64,000 bases of DNA from an uncultured Eubacterium sp. (GCA_910577225.1 CAJTMV010000002.1:1-64000), one strand, 5' to 3'; shown: positions 8,552-17,196, counted from the first letter of the stretch. A program made the numbers and translations. Notes: generated by a model not told the origin, from the letters alone.

Positions 8552-9769
8552 ATGACTTTTAGTGAATTACACCGCAACGTATTAAAAGCAAAAAAAGACG
8601 ATACCCCTCTTCCGGCAGATCTGTCCAGCCAGGAGCAGCATCAGCTGGACTGCCTGCTTCACCCGGACGATCATCCGCTCATCTGGAAAACAGGATCCTG
8701 TGACTGTGAAGATGGCAAATGTGCCGCGGCCTGCACGTTTGCCGCACTGGAAATCAAAGACGGACAGGTCGCCTTTGACGCTTCCAAATGTACCGGATGC
8801 GCCAAATGTATCGAAGCGTGTCAGAACCAAAACCTGACGTTCAGCCAGGACTCGGTCAAAGCGCTGGAAATGCTCAAGGAAGGCAGTCATCCGGTCTATG
8901 CGCTGATGGCGCCTGCTTTTATCGGACAATTTGGCGAAGACGCCACGCCTTCCCGCATCCGCAGCGCTTTAAAGCAAATCGGATTCTCCGGTATGATCGA
9001 GGTCGCGGCTTTTGCCGATATACTGACACTCAAAGAATCTTTGGAATTTCATAAAAATATGAAACGTCCGGGCGCCTTTCAGCTGACGAGCTGCTGCTGT
9101 CCGGTCTGGATCCGGATGATTCGAAATGATTTTGGCAAAATTGTAGAACATCTGCCCGCATCCGTTTCTCCGATGATCGCCTGTGCGCGTATTGCCAAAC
9201 AGCTGCACAAAGGCTGCCGTACGATATTTGTCGGTCCCTGTCTTGCAAAAAAAGCAGAAGCAAAAGAACCGGATCTGGCCGGCGCCGTAGACTGTGTGTT
9301 AACGTTTGAAGAGCTTAACTACCTGTTCGAAACCTTTCAGGTCGATTTTTCCAAAATGGACGCCGAAACCAAAGAGCATTCGGCCAGCGCCGGACGTCTT
9401 TACGCCCGCACCGGAGGCGTAAGTCAGGCGGTCATGGACTGCGTGGAAAAGATCGATTCCGACTGTCAGGTAGAGCCGGTCTGCGCCAATGGCGTTGCCA
9501 ACTGTAAGAAACTGCTCGAAAGCATCCTGGACGGAAAGGCTTCTGGTAATTTCTTTGAAGGTATGGCCTGTGAGGGCGGCTGCGTCGGCGGCCCCAAAAG
9601 AGTCATTACAAAAGAACAGGGAACCGAGCTTGTCAATGCCTATGCCGATCAGGCGCTGTACAAAACGCCTGCGGAAAATCCGTATGTCATCGATCTGATT
9701 CACCGGCTGGGATTTTTTACGATCGAAGAATTTTTAAAAAACAGCGATATTCTGACACGCCGGCTGTAG
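8552..9769 (+). CDS. Monomeric [FeFe]-hydrogenase, group-B-like
   Basis: 405 residues. Two N-terminal [4Fe-4S] clusters are indicated by CDCEDGKCAAAC and KCTGCAKCIEAC (residues about 50-92). The H-cluster domain follows with L1 TSCCCPVW, L2 VGPCLAKKAE and L3 EGMACEGGCVGG, which supply the four Cys ligands. The tripled Cys in L1 and the compact two-cluster build fit the group B enzymes of Clostridia rather than the bifurcating HydABC type. No HydB/HydC partners or maturases are nearby. Expected role: H2 production or oxidation with ferredoxin in the cytoplasm. Start behind AAAGGAGCCTTTCAATT. The 3' end is part of a tandem repeat. Confidence 0.88.
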   Translation: MTFSELHRNVLKAKKDDTPLPADLSSQEQHQLDCLLHPDDHPLIWKTGSCDCEDGKCAAACTFAALEIKDGQVAFDASKCTGCAKCIEACQNQNLTFSQDSVKALEMLKEGSHPVYALMAPAFIGQFGEDATPSRIRSALKQIGFSGMIEVAAFADILTLKESLEFHKNMKRPGAFQLTSCCCPVWIRMIRNDFGKIVEHLPASVSPMIACARIAKQLHKGCRTIFVGPCLAKKAEAKEPDLAGAVDCVLTFEELNYLFETFQVDFSKMDAETKEHSASAGRLYARTGGVSQAVMDCVEKIDSDCQVEPVCANGVANCKKLLESILDGKASGNFFEGMACEGGCVGGPKRVITKEQGTELVNAYADQALYKTPAENPYVIDLIHRLGFFTIEEFLKNSDILTRRL

Positions 9770-9878
9770 GCACATGCAATGCTTCTGACACGTCGGCTGC
9801 AGGCACATGCAATGCTTCTGACACGTCGGCTGCAGGCACATGCAATGCTTCTGACACGTCGGCTGCAGGCACATGCAA
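9752..9878. repeat. 33-bp tandem repeat spanning the hydrogenase stop codon
   Basis: Four copies (9752, 9785, 9818, and a partial one at 9851 of about 28 bases). Each copy starts CTGACACG and carries CGGCTG then GGCACATGCAATGCTT. Copy 1 encodes the last residues of the hydrogenase and its TAG stop. Copies 2-4 have CAG in place of TAG and are nearly identical to each other. 33 is a multiple of three, so the copies stay in frame behind the stop. Confidence 0.9.
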
Positions 9879-9912
9879 AACAGGCATCTGGTACATACCG
9901 GATGCCTGTTTT
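9877..9912. terminator. Bidirectional terminator between hydrogenase and enolase
   Basis: Perfect 12-bp arms AAAACAGGCATC (9877-9888) and GATGCCTGTTTT (9901-9912), followed by T-runs on both strands, between convergent genes. Confidence 0.9.
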
Positions 9913-9917
9913 TCGCG

Positions 9918-11363
9918 TTATGATCTGTTTCTTTGTCCTTCCAGCTCTTCCTCAATTCGCAGCAGCCGGTTATATTTCGCTACGCGTTCACTCCGGCACG
10001 GCGCTCCGGTCTTGATATACCCAGTGTGCATCCCGACTGCCAGATCTGCGATAAACGTATCTTCCGTCTCGCCGGAACGATGCGACATAATGGTCCGATA
10101 GCCGTTTTCCTTTGCCGTACGGATGGCAAGCATCGTCTCTGTCAGACTGCCGATCTGATTCGGCTTGATTAAGATCGCGTTGGCGCATCCATTGTGAATG
10201 CCCCGCGTCAGCCTGGTTACATTTGTAACAAACAGATCGTCTCCGACCAGCATAATCCTCTTTCCCAGCCGTTCGGTTATTTTTTTCCAGCCGTCCCAGT
10301 CTTCCTCATCGAGCGGATCTTCGATCGAAATAATCGGATATTTATCGACCAGCTTTTCATAATAATCGATCATTTCATCGGTCGAGCGCATAATCATCTG
10401 CCCGTCGGTGTCCGGCGTCAGACAGTTGCAGTCCGGCTCGCAGATACATCCATCTTTGACCTCCTCGGTGACTACCGTTGTGCCTTCGCAGTTGCACTCT
10501 GTTTCCTGCGTATTATTCTGCTCGATCATTTTTGCATTTTTGCGTATCAGCGATTTTGTCTCTCCCGGAAAATAATACATGGCAGCGTCTTCCTGGAACA
10601 ATTCGCTTGCTGCTGCGTCCATGGCAAAGGAAATGTCCCTGCCCGGTTCGAACCCTGCATTTCTGACCGCTTTTATCAGATAGTCCAGTACTTCAAACGT
10701 ATCTTTCAAATCCGGCGCAAAGCCGCCCTCGTCTCCGACGCCCGTACTATGGCCGTCCTGATCGAGCAGTTTTTTCAATTCCTGATACACCTCGGCGCAC
10801 CACTGCAGTCCCTGGCGGATACCGTCTGCCCCGACCGGCATAATCATAAATTCCTGAAAATCGATGCAGTTTTTACTATGAGCGCCGCCATTTAAAATAT
10901 TCATCATCGGTATCGGTATCGTTCCTTTTCCGCAGCCTCCCAGATACCGGTATAATGGGAGTCTGAGCGCGTGTGCAGACGCTCTGGCACATGCCAGGGA
11001 TACGCCGAGCACCGCATTGGCGCCAAGAGAAGATTTATTTTTCGTACCGTCCAGTTCTATCATGCTCTCATCGATCTGGTTCTGCAGCATAGCGTCTTTC
11101 CCGGACAGCAGCTGTGCAATTTTTCCGTTGACATTCGCTACCGCCCGACACACGCCTTTCCCATGATAGGCTTTTTCGCCGTCGCGCAGCTCCACCGCCT
11201 CAAACTGTCCGGTACTCGCGCCGGAAGGTACGTCCGCTCTGGCGCGGAAGGTTTCTTTTGTTTCACTGTGTTCCACCGTTACCTCGGCTTCCACCGTCGG
11301 ATTTCCACGGGAATCCATAATTTCTCTGGCACATACGTCTATAATTTTTAATCTTGCTGACAT
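9918..11363 (-). CDS. eno: Enolase with a Cys-rich insertion
   Basis: 481 residues, about 50 longer than usual. It converts 2-phosphoglycerate to phosphoenolpyruvate in glycolysis. Catalytic elements are all present: mobile loop SGASTG (about 48-52), GGAHSKNCIDFQEF, DEGGFAPD, the metal ligands in MDAAASEL, SIEDPLDEEDW and VGDDLF, catalytic Lys in LIKPNQIGS, SHRSGET, and the C-terminal Lys in KTGAPCRSER. Between YYFPGE (about 266) and RSTDEMIDYYEK (about 327) lies an insertion holding Cys290, 292, 306, 308, 312 and 314 as three CxC pairs. Start behind AAAAGGAGGTCTTT. Confidence 0.96.
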   Translation of the reverse strand: MSARLKIIDVCAREIMDSRGNPTVEAEVTVEHSETKETFRARADVPSGASTGQFEAVELRDGEKAYHGKGVCRAVANVNGKIAQLLSGKDAMLQNQIDESMIELDGTKNKSSLGANAVLGVSLACARASAHALRLPLYRYLGGCGKGTIPIPMMNILNGGAHSKNCIDFQEFMIMPVGADGIRQGLQWCAEVYQELKKLLDQDGHSTGVGDEGGFAPDLKDTFEVLDYLIKAVRNAGFEPGRDISFAMDAAASELFQEDAAMYYFPGETKSLIRKNAKMIEQNNTQETECNCEGTTVVTEEVKDGCICEPDCNCLTPDTDGQMIMRSTDEMIDYYEKLVDKYPIISIEDPLDEEDWDGWKKITERLGKRIMLVGDDLFVTNVTRLTRGIHNGCANAILIKPNQIGSLTETMLAIRTAKENGYRTIMSHRSGETEDTFIADLAVGMHTGYIKTGAPCRSERVAKYNRLLRIEEELEGQRNRS

Positions 11364-11453
11364 AAAGACCTCCTTTTCGTTCCATCATACATGATTTACT
11401 ATTTCCCAAAAGAAGGTCTTCCATACATCGATCTGTCTGAATTCTGTTTTTTA

Positions 11454-12749
11454 TCACTGCGCGGACCGCAGATATTTTTCTGTAAACGCAGGCGCATCCA
11501 TAGGCTTGTCATGCAGATATCCCTGAATCTGGTTACAGCCGCAGGCGTATACCAGCTCTTCTTCGTCTTTTGTTTCGATTCCCTCGCACAGCACTTCAAA
11601 ATCGATCCGCTGAAACATTTCCATCAGACTGCGCATTACTTCCTGTCCGGTTTTGGACTTTAGGCTATGCAATACAAAGCTGCGGTCAAATTTAATAACG
11701 TCCGCCGGAACCATTCCGATCACGTCCAAAGAATTGTATCCGGAGCCAAAATCATCCATACTAATTCGAAATCCAAGCGTCCGCAGCCTTTCGATCTGTC
11801 TGATGATCACATCCAGATTTTCACAAAATACCGTCTCTGTCAGCTCAAATTCAATAAACCGCCTGGGAACGCCTGCCCGGTCGATATAAGCGATGACCTC
11901 GTCTAAAAACCCTTCTTTTGTAAAATCCAGACGGGATAAATTAACTGAAACCGCAAATAATTCGATCCCCTGTGCCATCCATTCTTTCATCGTATCGGCC
12001 AGCAGATGAATGATTCTGCGGTCCAGTTCCATAATCATGCCTGACTTTTCCAGCAGCGGTACAAAATATCCAGGCGTTAAGATATCTCCGTCAGTATCCC
12101 GTATTCTTGCCAGTGCCTCCGCGCCTGCCAGCTTCTGCTCATCGATCGAAAACTTCGGCTGCAGATACAGTAAGATACGGTTATCCTCCAAAGCCTGTTC
12201 AAACATCGGAATGATCCTGGATTCGCATAAGATCTTTTGCTCCAGCTCTTTGGTATAAAACGTCACGTTGCTTTTATAATCATCTTTGTTTTCTTTCTGC
12301 GCATAGCGCACACGATCGATGATCCGGTCGATCTGTCTGTCCTGTTTGCTTATAAAACAGGCGCCGCAGTTCATATAAATATGTATCTGCGGAAATTCCC
12401 GATTCATAATTTTGGAAAAGTCCCGGCACATAATCAAAAACTCTTCCTGTATGACAATCTCATCCGGTGTGTAAGCCTCTGCCAGCACAATCATATGATC
12501 GCCATAAATTCTTGAGGCAAGCCTGCAGTCCGGATTTGTAAAGCAAAAATGATCCGCCATCCGCTCCAACAGCAGATTGCCGTTCTCAAATCCGCAGGTC
12601 TGATTAAAATACTTAAAATTTTTAATATTTATCCCTACTACTACCGGATATCTGAGCCTTCCTGCAGTAATAAAAAAATGTTTCTGAAAATCTTCCAGAA
12701 TCGGCAGATGTGTAATATTATCCTTTCTTACTCCTGATAGCTGAACCAT
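11454..12749 (-). CDS. Cyclic-di-GMP phosphodiesterase (degenerate GGDEF plus EAL)
   Basis: 431 residues from the ATG behind GATGGGGGAAAT. The N-terminal half (about 20-165) has the GGDEF fold but RIYGDHMIVL replaces the GGDEF motif, so cyclase activity is unlikely. The EAL domain (about 185-425) keeps the catalytic set: EAL in GAEALARI, Asn in SVNLSR, Glu in FELTET, MDDFGSGYNSL, Lys in VIKFDRSF, Glu in CEGIET and the ending QGYLHDKPM. It should hydrolyse c-di-GMP to pGpG. No membrane segment or sensory domain is evident. Expressed from its own promoter through a leader with a terminator hairpin. Confidence 0.92.
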   Translation of the reverse strand: MVQLSGVRKDNITHLPILEDFQKHFFITAGRLRYPVVVGINIKNFKYFNQTCGFENGNLLLERMADHFCFTNPDCRLASRIYGDHMIVLAEAYTPDEIVIQEEFLIMCRDFSKIMNREFPQIHIYMNCGACFISKQDRQIDRIIDRVRYAQKENKDDYKSNVTFYTKELEQKILCESRIIPMFEQALEDNRILLYLQPKFSIDEQKLAGAEALARIRDTDGDILTPGYFVPLLEKSGMIMELDRRIIHLLADTMKEWMAQGIELFAVSVNLSRLDFTKEGFLDEVIAYIDRAGVPRRFIEFELTETVFCENLDVIIRQIERLRTLGFRISMDDFGSGYNSLDVIGMVPADVIKFDRSFVLHSLKSKTGQEVMRSLMEMFQRIDFEVLCEGIETKDEEELVYACGCNQIQGYLHDKPMDAPAFTEKYLRSAQ

Positions 12750-12789
12750 ATTTCCCCCATCGTTCAAACACATGTTCCCGTTAAATTAC

Positions 12790-12821
12790 AAAAAAACCCG
12801 GTACATTTTCATGTACTCGGG
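12790..12821 (-). terminator. Terminator-like hairpin in the leader of the EAL gene
   Basis: On the minus strand CCCGAGTACAT, loop GAAA, ATGTACCGGG, then seven T. It sits between the promoter at 12853-12881 and the coding start, so it would end transcription before the gene. CCCGTTAA upstream and TTAACGGG downstream of it are complementary and could form an outer helix. Confidence 0.8.
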
Positions 12822-12852
12822 CTCTTAACGGGCGTTCCCAAATAACTGTTTT

Positions 12853-12881
12853 ATTATACCATTGAAAGAAACATTTGTAAA
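12853..12881 (-). promoter_or_regulatory. Promoter of the EAL gene
   Basis: TTTACA (12881-12876), 17-bp spacer, TATAAT (12858-12853) on the minus strand. Confidence 0.85.
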
Positions 12882-12997
12882 TTCCTTTTTTAACTTTTTC
12901 GCGTTCTCTCTCTGATTACCGTAACTGTTCGGATAATCCATGGAACTGTTGCGTATCCGGCCATCAGGATTTGCTGCGCGCCAGAGCGCAGTAACTC

Positions 12998-13660
12998 CTA
13001 ACCGTTACGACTGATCTTCCCCAATATCTCCACCGCGTTTTCTCTGATCATACATCTGCCATGTTCCCGGATATACGCAGCGATGCTTTTTGTATAACAA
13101 ATACTCTCCATATATTCGTCTGCCAGCTGAAAAAGTCTCGCTGTATCCCGTACCCCGTACTCCCTGACATCCGCCAGCAAAAAATATACCCCGCGGTACT
13201 CATACAAAGAAGCCTTTAAGCCTGCCGGCGCTTTGCCGCAAAATTCTGTCACATGTATCAGATGTCTGGATTTGAGTATTGCCGTTTCCATTTGTCTGGC
13301 GATCTGAGCCGCCTCTTCGTTTTTACGCTCCAGTTCTTTTTTTCGTTCCTGTTCTTCTATCTCAGACTCAGACTGCGACAGCGCCGACAGGCTTTGATCT
13401 GTCTGATCTGAGCCGCCCAGACCCGATGAAAAGGTAATTTCCAGCGATTCGTCTGATAAAAACGCCGCGTGTACCGCGATGCTTTCTCCCTGTCTGACGA
13501 ATCCGGTTTCCTGCTGGGCTCTTTGCATAATCTGTCTGAAAAAATCCACCGCACGCGCATCGTTTTGATAAATCGAACGTTTATCCATCCCATAATCCGC
13601 AATTTCTTCTTCTGTCATAACGCATTGTAACGTTTGTTTGTCTAATACTGAAAATTCCAT
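12998..13660 (-). CDS. mecA: MecA-like adaptor protein
   Basis: 220 residues from the ATG behind AGGAGAGGAAG. The N-terminus (MEFSVLDKQTLQCVMTEEEI.., NDARAVDFFRQIMQRAQQETGF) matches the MecA target-recognition domain. A charged, low-complexity linker (SESEIEEQERKKELERK) leads to a C-terminal domain with YRGVYFLLADVRE, like the ClpC-binding half. MecA proteins hand substrates to the ClpCP protease. No competence or clp gene lies nearby, and the symbol is by family resemblance only. Confidence 0.75.
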   Translation of the reverse strand: MEFSVLDKQTLQCVMTEEEIADYGMDKRSIYQNDARAVDFFRQIMQRAQQETGFVRQGESIAVHAAFLSDESLEITFSSGLGGSDQTDQSLSALSQSESEIEEQERKKELERKNEEAAQIARQMETAILKSRHLIHVTEFCGKAPAGLKASLYEYRGVYFLLADVREYGVRDTARLFQLADEYMESICYTKSIAAYIREHGRCMIRENAVEILGKISRNG

Positions 13661-13724
13661 CTTCCTCTCCTGTCGTATGGTCACTGATCATCCTGATGTG
13701 CCGTATATTTTGTAACGTTTCTGC

Positions 13725-13800
13725 TCTTTTTGTATCCATATGTTTTTTGTATCCATTGTTATATCCATTGGTTATATCTATTGTCGTATTCTTTTTGGTC
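13725..13800. repeat. Degenerate short repeats upstream of mecA-like gene
   Basis: Recurrent TTTTTGTATCCAT / TTATATCCATTGG units at irregular 13-17 base spacing. The rest of the 13685-13946 interval has no supported gene. Confidence 0.4.
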
Positions 13801-13946
13801 TGATATCTGCATCCACAGAAGCCCCGTGCACCCGGCGGCCTGTGGACGACAGCTATCAGTCCTGCCGCTGCAGATCAAAAAACGGTGTCTCCCCATCTCT
13901 TTACTGCAACCGTACCACAAATCACGCCAGCTGTAAATGACAAATT

Positions 13947-14165
13947 CTATTCCATACGAATATGTATCCGCTTTCCCAGACATGCCGCTACACGTATGAG
14001 AAAGTCAAGACTTGGATTGTATTTTCCGCTCTCCAGTCTGGATATATTGGATTTCTTCGTACCAGCGCGCTCTGCGAGCGTTTCCTGCGTGATATGCTGC
14101 TCTTTTCGAACCTGCTTAATCTGGCTGATCACCTCAAGCCGCGGTTCCAGCTTCTCCTCTCCCAT
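13947..14165 (-). CDS. Small HTH (XRE/Cro-type) regulator
   Basis: 72 residues, essentially one helix-turn-helix domain: ISQIKQVRKEQHITQETLAERAGTKKSNISRLESG. Size and layout match antitoxin-type regulators of HigBA systems, but no toxin can be recognised on either side: downstream is noncoding and upstream is a divergent promoter. It may be an orphan. A perfect 28-bp palindrome lies in its promoter and probably is its operator. Confidence 0.8.
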   Translation of the reverse strand: MGEEKLEPRLEVISQIKQVRKEQHITQETLAERAGTKKSNISRLESGKYNPSLDFLIRVAACLGKRIHIRME

Positions 14166-14230
14166 TCTTTTGATCCTTCTGATCGTTTGATCTTTTTTTA
14201 CATTTTCTCTTCTTTTTCAACATCCACTCT

Positions 14231-14263
14231 AAAAAGTTATCATATATGATAACTTTTTGTCAA
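14231..14263 (-). promoter_or_regulatory. Palindromic operator and -35 region of the HTH gene
   Basis: 14231-14258 is a perfect 28-bp palindrome with half-site AAAAAGTTATCATA. TTGACA (14263-14258, minus strand) abuts it, so the palindrome occupies the spacer and -10 area. This is the usual geometry of autorepression. Confidence 0.65.
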
Positions 14264-14353
14264 TAACAAATCCAAAAACAATCGAAATTTTCGTTGTAAC
14301 TGCTGCGGTTGCAATTTGGATTCGATCACAACGCAATTTTCATAAATTTTCTC

Positions 14354-14382
14354 TTTTCAACTGTCCAAAAATATATTATAAT
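14354..14382 (+). promoter_or_regulatory. Promoter of the 14435 gene
   Basis: TTTTCA (14354-14359), 17-bp spacer, TATAAT (14377-14382). Confidence 0.7.
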
Positions 14383-14434
14383 GTTTCTCAGGGTTAACCA
14401 GCCTTGAACTTTATACCGAAGGAGTTTCTGCTTT

Positions 14435-14935
14435 ATGAGCGTTTATTTATGGATTACATGCATCGCAGCTGTTACACTTTTACTTGTTATCATCCTGTTT
14501 TTTAGAAAATTTCTGGCAGGAAAGGAAAATGGTCTGATCATATTTTCCGTTATTCTGCCCGGCGTCCTGCTAAGCGCCGCGCTATACGTATTCGCTTCGA
14601 TGCAGGGGACACAGATACTGTCCGAAAAGCTGGCGGCGGAATATCAGATCAAAGAAGAAACGTTTCGCACAACGGATGAAAATACAGCGAATTATCTTCA
14701 CTCTGCTTACGCCTTTTATGCAGAAAACGGCGTGCAATACCAGCTGCGCGGCACACAGCTTTTACAGGAACCGGATGCAGCGCCTGCGTTTACAGGCATC
14801 TATACATGTGAAGCGGTAGACGGTTATCCCTGGTGCTATTTGAAAAAGGGAACGGTTATCCGTTACACGCTGACTGCACTTTCTCATGACGGCAGTGAAG
14901 CCATCGATTATGAAGCTGCGTCCAAAAAGAAATAA
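14435..14935 (+). CDS. Small membrane-anchored protein of unknown function
   Basis: 166 residues. Two hydrophobic segments (about 4-24 and 35-57) separated by FRKFLAGKENG form a hairpin or signal-anchor; residues 58-166 are soluble and probably extracytoplasmic (AAEYQIKEETFRTTDENTANYLHS.., two Cys at TCEAVDGYPWCY). I do not recognise the family. Start behind AAGGAGTTTCTGCTTT, with its own promoter and terminator. Confidence 0.75.
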   Translation: MSVYLWITCIAAVTLLLVIILFFRKFLAGKENGLIIFSVILPGVLLSAALYVFASMQGTQILSEKLAAEYQIKEETFRTTDENTANYLHSAYAFYAENGVQYQLRGTQLLQEPDAAPAFTGIYTCEAVDGYPWCYLKKGTVIRYTLTALSHDGSEAIDYEAASKKK

Positions 14936-14951
14936 ATGCAAAATACGATCA

Positions 14952-14991
14952 AAAAAGGGTATCGGAAATATGAATTTCCGATACCCTTTTT
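14952..14991. terminator. Bidirectional terminator
   Basis: Perfect 18-bp arms (14952-14969 and 14974-14991; core GGGTATCGGAAAT) with a four-base loop and A/T-runs at both outer ends, between the convergent 14435 gene and nrdD. Confidence 0.95.
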
Positions 14992-15033
14992 CTTATGATG
15001 CATCTGTTATCGTTGTATCTGTTTTCCGCTGCA

Positions 15034-17196
15034 TTACAAATGCAGTACCCGTTCCCTGATCTCCTGTGTTCTCCCCTGATTCCAGAACTGCGTTCCAATA
15101 TAGCCGCATGTCCTCCTCGCCACATTCATTTTATTCTGATCGGTACTGCCGCAGTTTGGGCACTTCCAGATCAGCTTGCCGTGACCATCGTTAATAATAT
15201 CGATCTCTCCGTCATAGCCGCATTCCTGACAGTAATCGCTCTTGGTATTCAGCTCCGCATACATGATATTATCATAAATATAACGCATGACCGAGAGCAC
15301 AGCCTCCAGATTGGTCTTCATATCCGGTACTTCCACATAGCTGATCGCCCCTCCCGGAGACAGCATCTGAAATTCCGCTTCAAATTTCAGCTTGGTAAAC
15401 GCGTCGATCTGCTCTGTCACGTGCACATGATAACTGTTCGTAATATAATTTTTATCCGTCACACCCGGAATTTTGTCAAAACGCTTCTGCAGACATTTTG
15501 CAAACTTATACGTCGTCGATTCTAACGGCGTTCCGTAAACGGAAAAATCGATGTTTTCTTCTTCCTTCCACTTTGCGCAGGCGTCGTTCATATGCTGCAT
15601 GACCGCGAGTGCAAACGGCTTTGCCTCTGCGTCTGTATGTGACCTGCCTGTCATATATCTGGTGCATTCATATAATCCTGCATAACCAAGCGATATCGTG
15701 GAATATCCTCCATATAATAACCGATCGATCGTCTCGCCTTTTTTCAGTCTGGAAAGCGCCCCATGCTGCCATAAGATCGGCGCCACGTCGGAAGGCGTTC
15801 CTTTCAGACGATTGTGACGGCACATCAGCGCACGCTTGCATAATGCCAGACGCTCGTCAAAAATCTTCCAAAACCGGTCTGTATCCCCGCCGGACGAACA
15901 GGCAATATCTACCAGATTCAGCGTAACAACGCCCTGGTTAAACCTTCCGTAAAATTTAAATTTATCCTGTTCATCTTTATATACGGTAAGAAAAGAACGG
16001 CAGCCCATACATGTATAGCAGTTGCCCTGCTTTAGCTTTTTCATCATCTTTTCTGAAATATAATCCGGCACCATGCGTTTTGCCGTACACTGCGCGGCGA
16101 TTTTTGTCAGATAGTAATATTTGCTGTCTTCATGAATATTGTCTTCCTCCAATACATAAATCAGCTTTGGAAACGCAGGCGTAATATAAATACCCTGTTC
16201 GTTCATTACGCCTTTCATACGCTGGTGCAGCATCTCCTCGATACAAATCGCAAGGTCGTCCCTTGTCTGGCCTTCTTCCACTTCGTCCAGATACATAAAT
16301 ACCGTTACAAACGGCGCCTGTCCGTTTGTCGTCATCAGGGAAATCACCTGATACTGGATCATCTGCACTCCCTGCCGGATCTCGTCACGTACTCTTTTTT
16401 CCGCGATTTCATTAATCTTGATCTCATCCAGCTCCAGATCTTCGGACGCAAACTCCTCCCGAACCCTTCTGCGGAATTTTTCCCGGCTGACCTGTACAAA
16501 CGGCGCCAGATGGGACAGAGATATGCTCTGGCCGCCATACTGGGCGCTCGCAATCTGCGCGATGCTCTGCGTCGCAATATTGCAGGCCGTCGCAAAGCTC
16601 TTTGGCGGTTCGATCAGAGTCTCGCTGATAACCGTACCGTTCTGCAGCATGTCTTCCAGGTTGACCAGGCAGCAGTTGTGCATATGCTGGGCAAAATAAT
16701 CCGCGTCATGAAAATGAATGATTCCTTCTTCATGTGCATTTACAATATCCTGCGGCAACAAAAATCGTCTGGTAATATCCTTGCTGACCTCGCCGGCCAT
16801 ATAATCTCTCTGCACACTGTTAACGGTCGGATTTTTGTTGGAATTTTCCTGCTTTACTTCCTCATTGTTACATTCAATCAGGCTAAGAATCTGTTCATCC
16901 GTAGAGTTAGACTTACGCACGAGCGCACGTTTATAGCGGTAAGTAATATAATTTCTGGCAACGTCAAATGCACGCTGGTTCATAATCTCATTTTCTACAA
17001 GATCCTGAATCTCCTCTACGTTCAGCGCACGCTCCATCCGTTCACAGATTTTTCTCACATTGTCCGAAATCAAAGCAACCTGCAGCTCATTCAGCCGTGC
17101 ACTTTCTGGTACGCTTAAGTTGGCCCTGCTTACTGCCTGGCTGATTTTATCGATGTCAAATGTCATCTCTGAACCACTTCGTTTAATAATTTTCAT
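15034..17196 (-). CDS. nrdD: Anaerobic ribonucleoside-triphosphate reductase, class III
   Basis: 720 residues. ATP-cone allosteric domain at residues 1-95 (KIIKRSGSEMTFDIDKI..), then the ten-stranded catalytic barrel. The C-terminus has a Zn site (CQECGY.. and CPNCGS) followed by the glycyl radical loop RRTCGYIGTQFWNQGR. It reduces ribonucleotides to deoxyribonucleotides under anoxia, using formate or a thiol as reductant and the radical SAM activase NrdG. No nrdG is adjacent; downstream is a terminator. Confidence 0.97.
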   Translation of the reverse strand: MKIIKRSGSEMTFDIDKISQAVSRANLSVPESARLNELQVALISDNVRKICERMERALNVEEIQDLVENEIMNQRAFDVARNYITYRYKRALVRKSNSTDEQILSLIECNNEEVKQENSNKNPTVNSVQRDYMAGEVSKDITRRFLLPQDIVNAHEEGIIHFHDADYFAQHMHNCCLVNLEDMLQNGTVISETLIEPPKSFATACNIATQSIAQIASAQYGGQSISLSHLAPFVQVSREKFRRRVREEFASEDLELDEIKINEIAEKRVRDEIRQGVQMIQYQVISLMTTNGQAPFVTVFMYLDEVEEGQTRDDLAICIEEMLHQRMKGVMNEQGIYITPAFPKLIYVLEEDNIHEDSKYYYLTKIAAQCTAKRMVPDYISEKMMKKLKQGNCYTCMGCRSFLTVYKDEQDKFKFYGRFNQGVVTLNLVDIACSSGGDTDRFWKIFDERLALCKRALMCRHNRLKGTPSDVAPILWQHGALSRLKKGETIDRLLYGGYSTISLGYAGLYECTRYMTGRSHTDAEAKPFALAVMQHMNDACAKWKEEENIDFSVYGTPLESTTYKFAKCLQKRFDKIPGVTDKNYITNSYHVHVTEQIDAFTKLKFEAEFQMLSPGGAISYVEVPDMKTNLEAVLSVMRYIYDNIMYAELNTKSDYCQECGYDGEIDIINDGHGKLIWKCPNCGSTDQNKMNVARRTCGYIGTQFWNQGRTQEIRERVLHL

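Noticed and set aside
9779..10015. Reading frame made of LLTRRLQAHAM repeats
   Set aside because: It arises from the tandem repeat plus antisense enolase sequence and has no ribosome binding site.
10636..10670. GGTTCGAACCC, as in a tRNA T-arm
   Set aside because: It lies within the conserved enolase coding sequence and no cloverleaf can be built around it.
10194..10895. 233-codon plus-strand frame opposite enolase
   Set aside because: Antisense shadow of the enolase gene; Cys/His/Phe-rich composition typical of antisense frames.
12790..12821. c-di-GMP riboswitch in the EAL leader
   Set aside because: The leader is too short and lacks the class I or II aptamer sequence elements.
13759..13983. 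Minus-strand frame of 74 codons after the HTH gene, considered as a HigB-type toxin
   Set aside because: No toxin-like conserved residues, no ribosome binding site, and it starts within the HTH gene.
16132..17118. 328-codon plus-strand frame opposite nrdD
   Set aside because: Antisense shadow of a highly conserved gene with no ribosome binding site.
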